From positions 35,529 to 99,528 of the forward strand of contig CATZPY010000003.1 of the NCBI GenBank assembly GCA_958422985.1: a DNA stretch of 64,000 bases, written 5' to 3'. Below, piece by piece: positions 8,585-16,639 of the stretch. The notes below the pieces were generated by a model. The model ran no database searches and was not told the DNA's origin. It was given only the letters and a program-made list of their open reading frames with translations. Every line of letters starts with the position of its first letter. Positions within the stretch are counted from its first letter, which is position 1. The stretch comes from an uncultured Clostridium sp. (GTDB taxonomy: Bacteria > Bacillota > Clostridia > TANB77 > CAG-508). The position numbers and the translations under genes are program-made.

Positions 8585-11107
8585 ATGAAGAGTAAAAAAT
8601 TAAAGAATCAAGAAGAGGAAGAGTTTGTGCCTAAAGCTTTTAAAAAAGAAAAAAGTAATGGAACACAAGAAAATAAGAAAAATAGAAGAGGCAAAACGAA
8701 TAAAAATAAAAAAGTAAAGAAAATCATAATTTCCCTAATAGTTTTATTAATAATAGTTATAGGTATTGCTCTTGCAACATCTGCAGTAAAATGGAGAAAT
8801 ATTGCAGAAGATATGCTAATTAATGAAAATTCTATTGTACTTGATAATAATGGTAATGAGCTTGCCAAATTAGGAAGTGAAAGAAAACAAATAAAAATTG
8901 ATATTTCACAGATGCCAGCAAATTTAAAAAATGCTTATGTTGCAATAGAAGATGAAAGGTTTTATAAGCACCAAGGTGTAGATATAAAAAGAACCGGTTC
9001 TGCTATATTAAGTTATATTTTTCACTTTGGCAATTCTTCTTATGGTGGAAGTACAATTACACAGCAATTGGTAAAGAACATGACTGGAGATACCACAGAT
9101 AGTATATTTAGAAAAGTGAAAGAATGGTGGAAAGCTTGGAACTTGGAATGTATAACTGAAAAAGATGAAATATTAGAAACATATTTAAATATTATATATG
9201 TTGGTCCGAGTATATATGGTGTAGAAGCCGGAAGTGAATATTATTTTAACAAACCTTGTAAGAACTTAAATTTAGAAGAATGTGCTTTTTTAGCCGGAAT
9301 AAATCATTCACCAAATTCTTATAATCCATTTGGAGAGAAAGATAATTCAGAGAAAATAAAGAAGAGGACGAAAACAGTTTTATCCAAAATGTTAGAACTT
9401 GGTTATATTCACGAAGAGGAATATGAAATTGCTACAAAGAATGTAGATGAAGGTATTAAATTTAAAAAGGGCACTATTAATTCAGGGAATGGAGTATATT
9501 CATATCATACAGATGCACTTATAACAGATGTTACAAATGATATAGCAGATAAGTATAATATTTCTACTAATTTTGCTACTAATTATATATATATGTCGGG
9601 TTTAACAATTACAAGTACACAAGAAACTAAAATTCAAGACCAAATGGAAACAGAAATGGGAAAGAGCAAATACATACTGCAGTCAAAAAATGGAGGAGAG
9701 CATTCACAATCTGCTATGGTTATAATAGATCATAAAACAGGAAATGTGTTAGGTTGTGTAGGAGGTCTTGGAAAAAAAGACAAGCCACGTTCTTTAAATA
9801 GAGCAACTCAAAGTATTAGGCAAACAGGTTCTGCTATAAAACCAATTGCTGTAGTAGGTCCTGCTATCCAAAAGAAGCTAATTACTGCTTCGTCAATATA
9901 TGACGATACAGAAAGAGATTTTAGTGGTGGGTATCACCCAGTAGATTATAGTAAACCTTTAGGTAATATAACAGTAAGAAGAGCTATAGAATCTTCACAA
10001 AATATTCCATTTGTAGAAATTATGAATGAATTAAAACCTAATGTTGCTATAAAGTATTTAGAAAAAATGGGTATTACTACTCTAACAGAAGAGGACAATA
10101 ACTTAACTTTGGCATTGGGGGGATTGCAAAAAGGAATTAGCCCCTTAGAAATGGCTTCTGCTTATGCAACAATTGCAAATGATGGTGAATATATAGAACC
10201 TACATTTTATAAAGAAATAAAAAGCAATGCTGGGAAGACAATAATGAAACCAAAGCCGAAAAAAGAAAGAGTTTTTTCTAAGGAAACAGCTTTTATACTA
10301 AAAGATCTACTAACACAGCCAGTAGAAGGAAAAAATGGAACAGCTACATACTGCAAAATAAATGGAATTGATGTTGCAGCTAAAACTGGAACAACAGATT
10401 CTAATTATGACAGATGGCTCTGTGGTTTTACACCATATTATACAGGTGTTACATGGTATGGCTATGACCAAAATGAAACAGTTAATTTTAATAAGAGAAA
10501 TCCTGCAGGTTTAATTTGGGCTAATGTAATGTCAAGAATACATACTGGTTTAAAAACAGCATATTTTATTAAGCCATATTCTGTACAAGAAGTTAAAGTT
10601 TGTTCAGAAACTGGACTAAAAGCAAGAACTGGTTGTAAAGATACATATACAGAGTATTTTTTAAGATCTACAGTTCCTGGCTTATGTAACAAACATAGTG
10701 GAACAGAGATAAAAGCTTCAGAAACAGAACATAAAAATGAAAACACAAATTCTACAGTTCAAGGAATTAAAAACGATATAGATGCAGAAGAACCTGTAAT
10801 GAATACAAATGTCGTAACAACTGATAATAAAAAAGAAAATATGACAGATACAAATACAAACAAGAATACAAATACTAACACGAATACAAATAGCAATATT
10901 AATTCAAATAAGAATACTAACTCTAATACAAATACAAATGCAAACACTAATACAAATACTAATTTGAATACAAATACAAATTCTAACAGCAACAAAAATA
11001 ATACAAATAGTAATATAAACACAAATACCAATACTAACTCAAATACAAACACTAATTCGAACAGCAGTACAAATACACAACCAGGAACAAATACAGCAGA
11101 TGATTAA
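8585..11107 (+). CDS. pbpA: Class A penicillin-binding protein (PBP1A family)
   Basis: Bifunctional peptidoglycan synthase at the cell membrane. The 840 residues comprise a basic cytoplasmic N-terminus, one membrane helix (about residues 48-70), a GT51 transglycosylase domain with EDERFYKHQGVD and GGSTITQQLVKN, and a transpeptidase domain. The latter has the acylated Ser416 in SAIKP, an SSQN motif and Lys600 in KTGTT. The last ~90 residues are a low-complexity Asn/Thr/Ser repeat ending in NTADD. It starts four bases after the GNAT stop. The protein is followed by a strong terminator. Gene symbol is by family only. Confidence 0.95.
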   Translation: MKSKKLKNQEEEEFVPKAFKKEKSNGTQENKKNRRGKTNKNKKVKKIIISLIVLLIIVIGIALATSAVKWRNIAEDMLINENSIVLDNNGNELAKLGSERKQIKIDISQMPANLKNAYVAIEDERFYKHQGVDIKRTGSAILSYIFHFGNSSYGGSTITQQLVKNMTGDTTDSIFRKVKEWWKAWNLECITEKDEILETYLNIIYVGPSIYGVEAGSEYYFNKPCKNLNLEECAFLAGINHSPNSYNPFGEKDNSEKIKKRTKTVLSKMLELGYIHEEEYEIATKNVDEGIKFKKGTINSGNGVYSYHTDALITDVTNDIADKYNISTNFATNYIYMSGLTITSTQETKIQDQMETEMGKSKYILQSKNGGEHSQSAMVIIDHKTGNVLGCVGGLGKKDKPRSLNRATQSIRQTGSAIKPIAVVGPAIQKKLITASSIYDDTERDFSGGYHPVDYSKPLGNITVRRAIESSQNIPFVEIMNELKPNVAIKYLEKMGITTLTEEDNNLTLALGGLQKGISPLEMASAYATIANDGEYIEPTFYKEIKSNAGKTIMKPKPKKERVFSKETAFILKDLLTQPVEGKNGTATYCKINGIDVAAKTGTTDSNYDRWLCGFTPYYTGVTWYGYDQNETVNFNKRNPAGLIWANVMSRIHTGLKTAYFIKPYSVQEVKVCSETGLKARTGCKDTYTEYFLRSTVPGLCNKHSGTEIKASETEHKNENTNSTVQGIKNDIDAEEPVMNTNVVTTDNKKENMTDTNTNKNTNTNTNTNSNINSNKNTNSNTNTNANTNTNTNLNTNTNSNSNKNNTNSNINTNTNTNSNTNTNSNSSTNTQPGTNTADD
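10844..11083 (+). repeat. Asn/Thr low-complexity coding repeat
   Basis: About 80 codons made almost only of AAT/AAC alternating with ACA/ACT and AGC/TCT, encoding NTNTNS-type repeats at the extracellular end of the penicillin-binding protein. Such simple tracts expand and contract easily. Confidence 0.9.
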
Positions 11108-11154
11108 AAGCATATTTAAGATTATATCCGCAATATAAATAATAATTTAATAGT

Positions 11155-11205
11155 AAAAAGAGCAATACTTTATTACATAAATGTAGTGAAATTGCTCTTT
11201 TTATT
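11155..11205 (+). terminator. Terminator after the penicillin-binding protein gene
   Basis: Perfect 12-bp stem AAAAAGAGCAAT / ATTGCTCTTTTT (11155-11166 with 11191-11202), running into a T-rich tail. Confidence 0.85.
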
Positions 11206-11216
11206 ATTAGAAAAGT

Positions 11217-11256
11217 AAAACCGAGATTTTAAGGACCTTTTCTAAATCCCAGTTTA
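11217..11256 (+). repeat. Dispersed palindromic repeat, copy B
   Basis: Reads AAAACCGAGATTTTAAGGAC, then CTTTTCTAAATCCCAGTTTA. The right half has lost the inner GTCC. It lies between the terminator of the PBP gene and the next promoter. A short hairpin GCTCTTA / TAAGAGC follows at 11259-11285. Confidence 0.75.
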
Positions 11257-11303
11257 TAGCTCTTATCCTTTCTCGCTGTAAGAGCGACACCATCATGCAT
11301 AAA

Positions 11304-11332
11304 TTGACAATAATAGATTTAAATGGTATAAT
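11304..11332 (+). promoter_or_regulatory. Consensus sigma-A promoter of the glycan operon
   Basis: Perfect TTGACA (11304-11309) and perfect TATAAT (11327-11332) with a 17-base spacer. It lies 43 bases upstream of the first gene's start codon. The match implies strong constitutive expression of the five genes that follow. Confidence 0.85.
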
Positions 11333-11375
11333 AGAACGTGATAATGCAAAAAGATATGAATAAAAGAGAGTGATT

Positions 11376-12350
11376 ATGAGCGAACAATATATTTATATAG
11401 GTAATGCGTCAAAAAATGGCATAAACAAGTATCGTTTTTCGAATGAAAACTTAAATTTAGTCTATACAACTAATGATTTTGAAAGATGTACATATTTAGC
11501 ACAAAATGAAAATCATTTATATGCAGTACAAGAAAATGAGAATGGTAATATATTAGCATATAAAAAAACTTCCAAAGGTTTAACATATATTGGGAATAAA
11601 AGCTCATTAGGAAGTGGCCCATGTCATGTAGAAATAAGTAACAAGAAGAAAATGCTATTTATTTCGAATTATATGAATGGGTATTTTACTGCATATAAAA
11701 TTAAGGAAAGTGGCGAAATAGGAGAGCTTATTTATAATAACGTAAACCGTAGTAAATATTCGCATTTACATTGTGCAAAAGTTTTTAATAATGAAAACAA
11801 CTTAATAACTGTAGACTTGGGCATGAATATATTAGATTTATACGAAGTGCAAAAAAAATCTTTAAAAAAGATTTTTTCACTTCAATTTCCCAAAGACGAA
11901 GAGCCAAGACATATAGCTATTTATAATGAAAAAATTTTTTTATTAACTGAAAAAGGTTGTACATTATATGTTTTAAGATATATACAAAAAAAATTAGAAA
12001 TCCTATATAAAACAAGTATTTTACCTAATAATCACGCAAAAAAAGAAAACGATACAGGAGCAGGAATTAAGATTTCTTCAGATGGCAAATATATTTACAC
12101 ATCTATAAGAGGACATAATAGCATATCTGTATTTAAATATGAAAATAAAAAATTAGAATTAGTACAAAATATTTTATCCTATGGCGATACTCCCAGAGAT
12201 TTAGAAATTGACAAAACACAGAAATATGTATTTGTTGCGAACCAAGATTCTAATGAAATTGCAATTTTTAGTAGAGATATTAATACTGGTAAATTGGAAT
12301 TTTTAAATAAGCAGAAATCACCTTTGCCAACATGTGTACTGTCAGAATAG
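11376..12350 (+). CDS. Lactonase-family beta-propeller protein (6-phosphogluconolactonase-like)
   Basis: A 324-residue seven-bladed beta-propeller of the YbhE/Pgl lactonase family. Repeated blades are visible: GPCHVEISNKKKMLFISNY, EPRHIAIYNEKIFLLTE, GAGIKISSDGKYIYTSIRG and PRDLEIDKTQKYVFVANQD. Family members hydrolyse 6-phosphogluconolactone or related sugar lactones, but many are uncharacterised. No signal peptide, so it is cytoplasmic. The ATG at 11376 is preferred to the GTG two codons earlier because the AGAGAG site fits it. It is first in an operon with two glycosyltransferases, an isomerase-like protein and an SDR, which hints at a sugar substrate outside the pentose phosphate pathway. 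Confidence 0.85.
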   Translation: MSEQYIYIGNASKNGINKYRFSNENLNLVYTTNDFERCTYLAQNENHLYAVQENENGNILAYKKTSKGLTYIGNKSSLGSGPCHVEISNKKKMLFISNYMNGYFTAYKIKESGEIGELIYNNVNRSKYSHLHCAKVFNNENNLITVDLGMNILDLYEVQKKSLKKIFSLQFPKDEEPRHIAIYNEKIFLLTEKGCTLYVLRYIQKKLEILYKTSILPNNHAKKENDTGAGIKISSDGKYIYTSIRGHNSISVFKYENKKLELVQNILSYGDTPRDLEIDKTQKYVFVANQDSNEIAIFSRDINTGKLEFLNKQKSPLPTCVLSE

Positions 12351-12359
12351 GGGGCATAT

Positions 12360-13547
12360 ATGAAAAAGAAGCTGTTAATAGCAGTTCATACTCTTCAATT
12401 AGGAGGAGTAGAAAAAATAGTAATTAATCTTTTAAAAATGATGGATAAAGAAAAATATGATATAACATTATTATCACTAGTAAATGATGGTGTTTTTGTG
12501 GAAGATGCACTAAACATACCAGGAATAAAATATAAGTATTTTTTTGAAAGCTATTTTAAAAAAAGCAGAAATGACATAAATTCAAAGCATTATAAAATAT
12601 CTTGTAAATTAATGAGTATAATTTGGAAATGGTATTTATTTTTAATAAAACATTTTCCAAATTATTTGTATAAAAAGAATATAAAGGAAGTATACGACAT
12701 AGAAATTGCTTTTCTAGAAGGGAAAGTTGCAAAAGTTATAGCTAATTCTAATAATAAAAATTCTAAAAAAATTGCATGGATACATACAGATATAGAAAAT
12801 ATTTCGCGAGCTAGTATATTTAAAAATTTAGATGATGAAATAAATTGCTATAAAAGATTTGACAAAATTGTTTGTGTTTCTAATGATGTAAAATATCATT
12901 TTACACAAAAAACAGGAATTTCAGACAATGTAATTGTACAGGTAAACCCAATAAATTCTGAAGAAATATTAAAAAAAGCCAAAGAGCCAATAACAAAAGA
13001 CTTAAAGAAAAATGGAATTATAATATCTGCAGTTGGAAGATTAGCATATGAAAAAGGCTATGACAGATTATTAAAAATCCATAGAAAATTGTTAAGAGAA
13101 AACATAAAAAACTCTATATGGATAATTGGAGAAGGTACAGAAAGAGAAAATTTAGAAAACTACATAGAAGAAAATAATTTAAAAGATACAGTTAATTTAG
13201 TAGGATATACCGAAAATCCTTATAAATATGTTAAAGAATCTGATATATTTGTATGTTCTTCTAGAATAGAAGGATTAAGTTCTGTTGTAATAGAAGCAGC
13301 TATGTTAGACAAGCCAATAGTTACAACATTATGTTCCGGAATGAAGGATATTCTAGGAGAAGATAATGAAAATGCACTTATAGTGTCTAATGATACATAC
13401 AATTTATATTTGGGAGTTAAAAAAGTAATATTAAACAAGGAACTTAGAGAAAAATATAAAGAAAATATAAAAAATGTTACACGAAAATTTGATATGAATA
13501 CAGTTATATCAAATATAGATAAATTACTTGAAAGTTTGGAGAGTTAA
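12360..13547 (+). CDS. Family 4 glycosyltransferase
   Basis: GT-B fold sugar-nucleotide glycosyltransferase, 395 residues, cytoplasmic or membrane-peripheral. The N-terminal domain opens with VHTLQLGGVEKIVINLL. The C-terminal nucleotide-sugar-binding domain has AVGRLAYEKGYDRLL, then IIGEGTERENLE and the E-x7-E region RIEGLSSVVIEAAMLDKPIV. Donor and acceptor are not readable. It begins ten bases after the lactonase-like gene with an AGGGGG site and its 3' end carries the ribosome binding site for the next gene, so it belongs to the same operon. It likely builds a cell-surface polysaccharide or glycolipid. Confidence 0.92.
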   Translation: MKKKLLIAVHTLQLGGVEKIVINLLKMMDKEKYDITLLSLVNDGVFVEDALNIPGIKYKYFFESYFKKSRNDINSKHYKISCKLMSIIWKWYLFLIKHFPNYLYKKNIKEVYDIEIAFLEGKVAKVIANSNNKNSKKIAWIHTDIENISRASIFKNLDDEINCYKRFDKIVCVSNDVKYHFTQKTGISDNVIVQVNPINSEEILKKAKEPITKDLKKNGIIISAVGRLAYEKGYDRLLKIHRKLLRENIKNSIWIIGEGTERENLENYIEENNLKDTVNLVGYTENPYKYVKESDIFVCSSRIEGLSSVVIEAAMLDKPIVTTLCSGMKDILGEDNENALIVSNDTYNLYLGVKKVILNKELREKYKENIKNVTRKFDMNTVISNIDKLLESLES

Positions 13548-13548
13548 A

Positions 13549-14430
13549 ATGATACAAATTGGTTGTAATTATATTGTTAATGAAGATGGCAAAAATATTT
13601 ATGACGACTTATATAAAAATTTAATAAAAAATAATTATATAGATATTTTAAAGTTTCCAGGTAGATTTTGTAATAGTGAAGAACTTAATAACTGCTTGAA
13701 ACTAGCAAAAGAAAATAATATAAAAGTAGATTTTCATGGTTTACCACATATGGAACCTAGAACACATAGTAAAAGAATGATTAAGAATATAGACTGGCAT
13801 AGCTTGCCAGCCAATTTAATGCAATTAAATAATAAAAAACGTATTAGTACACATATAGCAGCAGAAATTAACGAGAATATAGATGAGGCTAAAGAGATAT
13901 TATTTGAAAATATAAATAGCTTAAAAACTCAATTTTTAAAATTATATAATGAAGAAATTAAGTTTGGAGGGGAAAATCAACCCGGAGGTTACGGTATTCC
14001 ATTAGCAGAGATTTCTCCTAAAACTATAAGTTATATGTGGGAAATATTAGATTTTGGAGTATTCGATATTTCACATGCAAAACTTGCAGCAAATGATTTA
14101 AATATTTCGTATAATAACTATTTAGATTTATTAACAAATAAAGACAAAGTTAAGATTTTGCATATTTCTGGAAATGTAGACAATACAGGTGAATTTAAAA
14201 ATAAACTAGATAAACATCTTATGATGGATAAAACAGAAATAAAAGATATTATTTATACTATTAAAAACTTTAAAAATCTTGACTTAATAATATCTGAGCT
14301 TGCTTTTAATTCAAGATATAGTTTTGAAAAGGAACTAAAAATAGAAATGCAAACATTAAAAATGATAGCAGAAACACTAGATGTGGAAGAATGTATAAAT
14401 TTACATGAAAGTTTGTGCAAAGAAAATTAA
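13549..14430 (+). CDS. Sugar isomerase/epimerase-like TIM-barrel protein
   Basis: A 293-residue protein that resembles the xylose-isomerase-like TIM-barrel superfamily. Candidate metal ligands and active-site residues sit at strand ends: DFHGLPHMEPRTHS near residue 65, FGGENQPGGYG near 145, VFDISHAKLA near 180 and ILHISGN near 210. The reaction is unknown; relatives include sugar isomerases, epimerases and endonuclease IV-like enzymes. The ATG one base after the upstream stop codon is preferred over an earlier in-frame start at 13528 because GGAGAG precedes it at the right spacing. It is the third gene of the glycan operon. Confidence 0.72.
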   Translation: MIQIGCNYIVNEDGKNIYDDLYKNLIKNNYIDILKFPGRFCNSEELNNCLKLAKENNIKVDFHGLPHMEPRTHSKRMIKNIDWHSLPANLMQLNNKKRISTHIAAEINENIDEAKEILFENINSLKTQFLKLYNEEIKFGGENQPGGYGIPLAEISPKTISYMWEILDFGVFDISHAKLAANDLNISYNNYLDLLTNKDKVKILHISGNVDNTGEFKNKLDKHLMMDKTEIKDIIYTIKNFKNLDLIISELAFNSRYSFEKELKIEMQTLKMIAETLDVEECINLHESLCKEN

Positions 14431-14446
14431 AAATAGAGGTGATTAT

Positions 14447-15181
14447 ATGAAAGATACTGTTATTGTAATTACAGGTGGACATGGGGGAATAGGTAGAGTA
14501 GTAGTTTCTAATTTTTTAAAACAAGGTGCTAAAGTAGTAGTTTTAGATAAAGATGATACTACATCTAAAGCTATTCTAGAAAATGAAAATTACACTTTTA
14601 TAAAAACTGATGTTACTAAAATAGAAGAGCTTCAAAATGCTCATAAAATAATAGAAAACAAATATGGCTATATTAATTATTTAATAAGTATGGCAGGAAT
14701 TAACATGAAAAGTGAAATAGATGGAATTAGAGGAATAACCTTTAATGACATAGATAAGTCTATAAGCTTAAATTTAACAGCACATATATACCTTATAAAA
14801 ATAATGCTAGACTTAATAGAAAAGTCTAAAGATATTTCTAAAAGAGCTATTTTAATGATATCTTCTATAAATGCAATAACTAGATATGGTTTGCCAGCAT
14901 ATAGTGCTGCGAAATCTGGAATATATGGTTTTATGAAATCTATTTTAAATGAACTAGGAACTTCTAATATAAGGGTAAACACAATTTCATTAGGAACTGT
15001 GCCACATATGGAACAAGAAATAGAAGGTGATGAATATTTTGAAAATTATAAGAATCATTTGCCTATTAAAAGTTTTGTTAGACCAACAGATGTTTATGAT
15101 GCAATTTATTCTTTATTAGAAATAGCTAAAGGTGTTAATGGACAAAACCTAGTTCTAGATATGGGACAAAGTTTAAGATAA
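14447..15181 (+). CDS. Short-chain dehydrogenase/reductase
   Basis: NAD(P)-dependent oxidoreductase, 244 residues, classical SDR. The cofactor-binding GGHGGIG lies near the N-terminus. D50s-type aspartate in VVVLDKDD suggests preference for NAD(H). The structural SMAG is followed by the catalytic Ser in MISSINA and the Tyr/Lys pair in YSAAKSG. The substrate is unknown; the neighbourhood suggests a sugar or sugar-derived polyol. The ATG at 14447 follows AGAGGTGAT; the earlier in-frame start at 14405 would overlap the upstream gene and add residues ahead of the Rossmann fold. Confidence 0.9.
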   Translation: MKDTVIVITGGHGGIGRVVVSNFLKQGAKVVVLDKDDTTSKAILENENYTFIKTDVTKIEELQNAHKIIENKYGYINYLISMAGINMKSEIDGIRGITFNDIDKSISLNLTAHIYLIKIMLDLIEKSKDISKRAILMISSINAITRYGLPAYSAAKSGIYGFMKSILNELGTSNIRVNTISLGTVPHMEQEIEGDEYFENYKNHLPIKSFVRPTDVYDAIYSLLEIAKGVNGQNLVLDMGQSLR

Positions 15182-15193
15182 AGGAGATTAATT

Positions 15194-16018
15194 ATGGCAA
15201 ATATTTCTGTTATTATACCAGTATATAATGCACAAAATACCATAGAAAAAACAATAAACTCTGTATTAAAGAGTAAGGAAGATATAGAACTTATTCTTGT
15301 AATAGATGGATTAAGTGATAATTCGCTAAATATATGCGAAGAAATGAAGAAAAAAGATAGCAGAATAAAAATAATCGTTCAAGAAAATAAAGGAGCATTA
15401 TGTGCTAGAATAAATGGAATTAAAAGTGCAACTGGAAAGTATGTAATGTTTCTAGATGCAGATGATGAATATATAGATGGTGTTTTTAGCAAAATGAATG
15501 AAATTATAAATAAATATTCACCAGACTTAATTAAATTTAGATATAAAAAAGAGAATTATGAACAATATAAATATTTTAGTGAAAACGAAATATTTATTAA
15601 TAAAAAAGACTTTAGCGAAAAAGTATATCCTATGTTTTTTGAAGGATATCAATTAAATGCTATATGGAATAGCTGTGTAAAGAAATCTTGTTTAGATAGT
15701 ATAAGTGCCCCAAACCAAAGACTAAGATATGCTGAAGATTTAATGATGAATTTAAATATATTTACAAATATAAATTCAGCAGTATTTCTAAACGATATTT
15801 ACTATTTTTATAACACAAATTCAAGTAGTATTACACAATCTAGAAAAAGTAGTAAAAAATGGCTAGAAATATTGCAAAATGCTGTAGATGTATATTCTTC
15901 ATTATTCTCTTATCTTAATATTTGGAATATGTATACAGCTACAAATGTAAAACTTGTACAAGAACGACTAGCAAAAGAAGTCAATATAATTATAAATATA
16001 TTAAATACAATGAATTAA
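15194..16018 (+). CDS. Family 2 glycosyltransferase
   Basis: GT-A fold glycosyltransferase, 274 residues. The start VIIPVYNAQNTIEKTINSVL and the metal-binding FLDADDEYIDGVF (DXD-type) are diagnostic, and RYAEDLMMNL is the usual ED acceptor-side motif. No membrane helices are obvious. It closes the operon begun at 11376. A terminator overlaps its stop codon. Together with the family 4 enzyme it suggests assembly of a short surface glycan; acceptor and sugars are unknown. Confidence 0.92.
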   Translation: MANISVIIPVYNAQNTIEKTINSVLKSKEDIELILVIDGLSDNSLNICEEMKKKDSRIKIIVQENKGALCARINGIKSATGKYVMFLDADDEYIDGVFSKMNEIINKYSPDLIKFRYKKENYEQYKYFSENEIFINKKDFSEKVYPMFFEGYQLNAIWNSCVKKSCLDSISAPNQRLRYAEDLMMNLNIFTNINSAVFLNDIYYFYNTNSSSITQSRKSSKKWLEILQNAVDVYSSLFSYLNIWNMYTATNVKLVQERLAKEVNIIINILNTMN

Positions 16019-16037
16019 AATTTCATTGTATTTTTTT
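16003..16037 (+). terminator. Terminator overlapping the end of the glycan operon
   Basis: Twelve-base-pair stem AAATACAATGAA / TTCATTGTATTT (16003-16014 with 16022-16033), loop including the TAA stop, followed by a run of T. Confidence 0.85.
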
Positions 16038-16044
16038 ATAGTAG

Positions 16045-16071
16045 GAAGTTGCTCCTAGTAGGAGAAACTTC
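16045..16071 (+). other. Compact hairpin between two terminators
   Basis: GAAGTT-G-CTCCT-AGT-AGGAG-A-AACTTC folds into an 11-bp stem with one internal mismatch and a three-base loop; AGTA/TACT can extend it. It has no T-tail, so it is not itself a terminator. Function unknown. Confidence 0.5.
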
Positions 16072-16088
16072 TGTACTAGATAATTATG

Positions 16089-16149
16089 ACGTACCTTAGA
16101 TTTTCTTAGAATTTACATTTGTTAGAAAATCTTAGGTACGTTTTTTTTT
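16089..16149 (+). terminator. Strong second terminator upstream of the YneA-like gene
   Basis: Eighteen-base-pair stem with one mismatch (ACGTACCTTAGATTTTCT with AGAAAATCTTAGGTACGT) followed by nine T. Its right arm (16125-16141) is a 17-base exact inverse match to part of the hairpin at 41944-41960. Confidence 0.85.
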
Positions 16150-16157
16150 ATTTACTC

Positions 16158-16208
16158 TTGCATAAAAACAAATGTTCTGATATAATTTTTAAAAGCGAAC
16201 AAACATTC
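16158..16208 (+). promoter_or_regulatory. Promoter with two LexA-box-like sites
   Basis: TTGCAT (16158-16163) and TATAAT (16181-16186) are separated by 17 bases. A 12-mer AAACAAATGTTC (16166-16177) sits in the spacer and GAACAAACATTC (16197-16208) lies just downstream. Each differs at one position from GAAC-N4-GTTC, the core of the Firmicutes LexA operator. The arrangement would let LexA block this promoter, fitting an SOS-induced division inhibitor. Confidence 0.55.
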
Positions 16209-16230
16209 TAGTACGTAAGGAGGAAAAAAT

Positions 16231-16500
16231 ATGAAATCGAAAAGGGGACTAATTATAATAATTTTTATAGTAATAATTGCATTTGCAAAGACTAGCTACT
16301 CTAAACAAGAAGTTAATTACAAGGTTACAATTATAGACTTTGGCGAAACACTATGGTCAATAGCGAAAAAAGAACAGGAAACAAATAAATATTATGAGGG
16401 GAAAGATATAAGATTTGTAATAAACGATATAAAGTACAACAATAATTTAAAAGATTCTAATTTATATGAGGGAATGGAATTAAAAATACCTTCTATGTAG
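16231..16500 (+). CDS. Membrane-anchored LysM protein, YneA-like cell-division suppressor candidate
   Basis: An 89-residue protein with a short basic start, one membrane helix (about residues 5-20) and a LysM-like domain (YKVTIIDFGETLWSIAKKE to LYEGMELKIPS). This is the layout of YneA, the Firmicutes SOS-induced protein that halts septation after DNA damage. The AAGGAGG site is at ideal spacing. The promoter carries two LexA-like boxes. No lexA gene is next to it in this window, so the assignment rests on architecture and operator-like sites. Another small LysM wall protein is the alternative. Confidence 0.65.
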   Translation: MKSKRGLIIIIFIVIIAFAKTSYSKQEVNYKVTIIDFGETLWSIAKKEQETNKYYEGKDIRFVINDIKYNNNLKDSNLYEGMELKIPSM

Positions 16501-16639
16501 CATAATTTTATATAATAATTAATCGATTTACTTGAAAATATAAAGTATGAATTATATAATTTTATAAAATAATAAAAGTAAAAATCTTTAGCAATCAATA
16601 AGTAAAAAATAGTATTTAAGGAGTTAAGTATTATAATAA

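Noticed and set aside
10759..11052. Long hydrophobic minus-strand frame opposite the PBP tail
   Set aside because: It is the antisense of Asn/Thr codons, giving artificial Val/Phe/Leu runs.
11259..11303. tRNA or small RNA gene near the hairpin GCTCTTA/TAAGAGC
   Set aside because: Only a seven-pair stem; no cloverleaf or CCA-type end.
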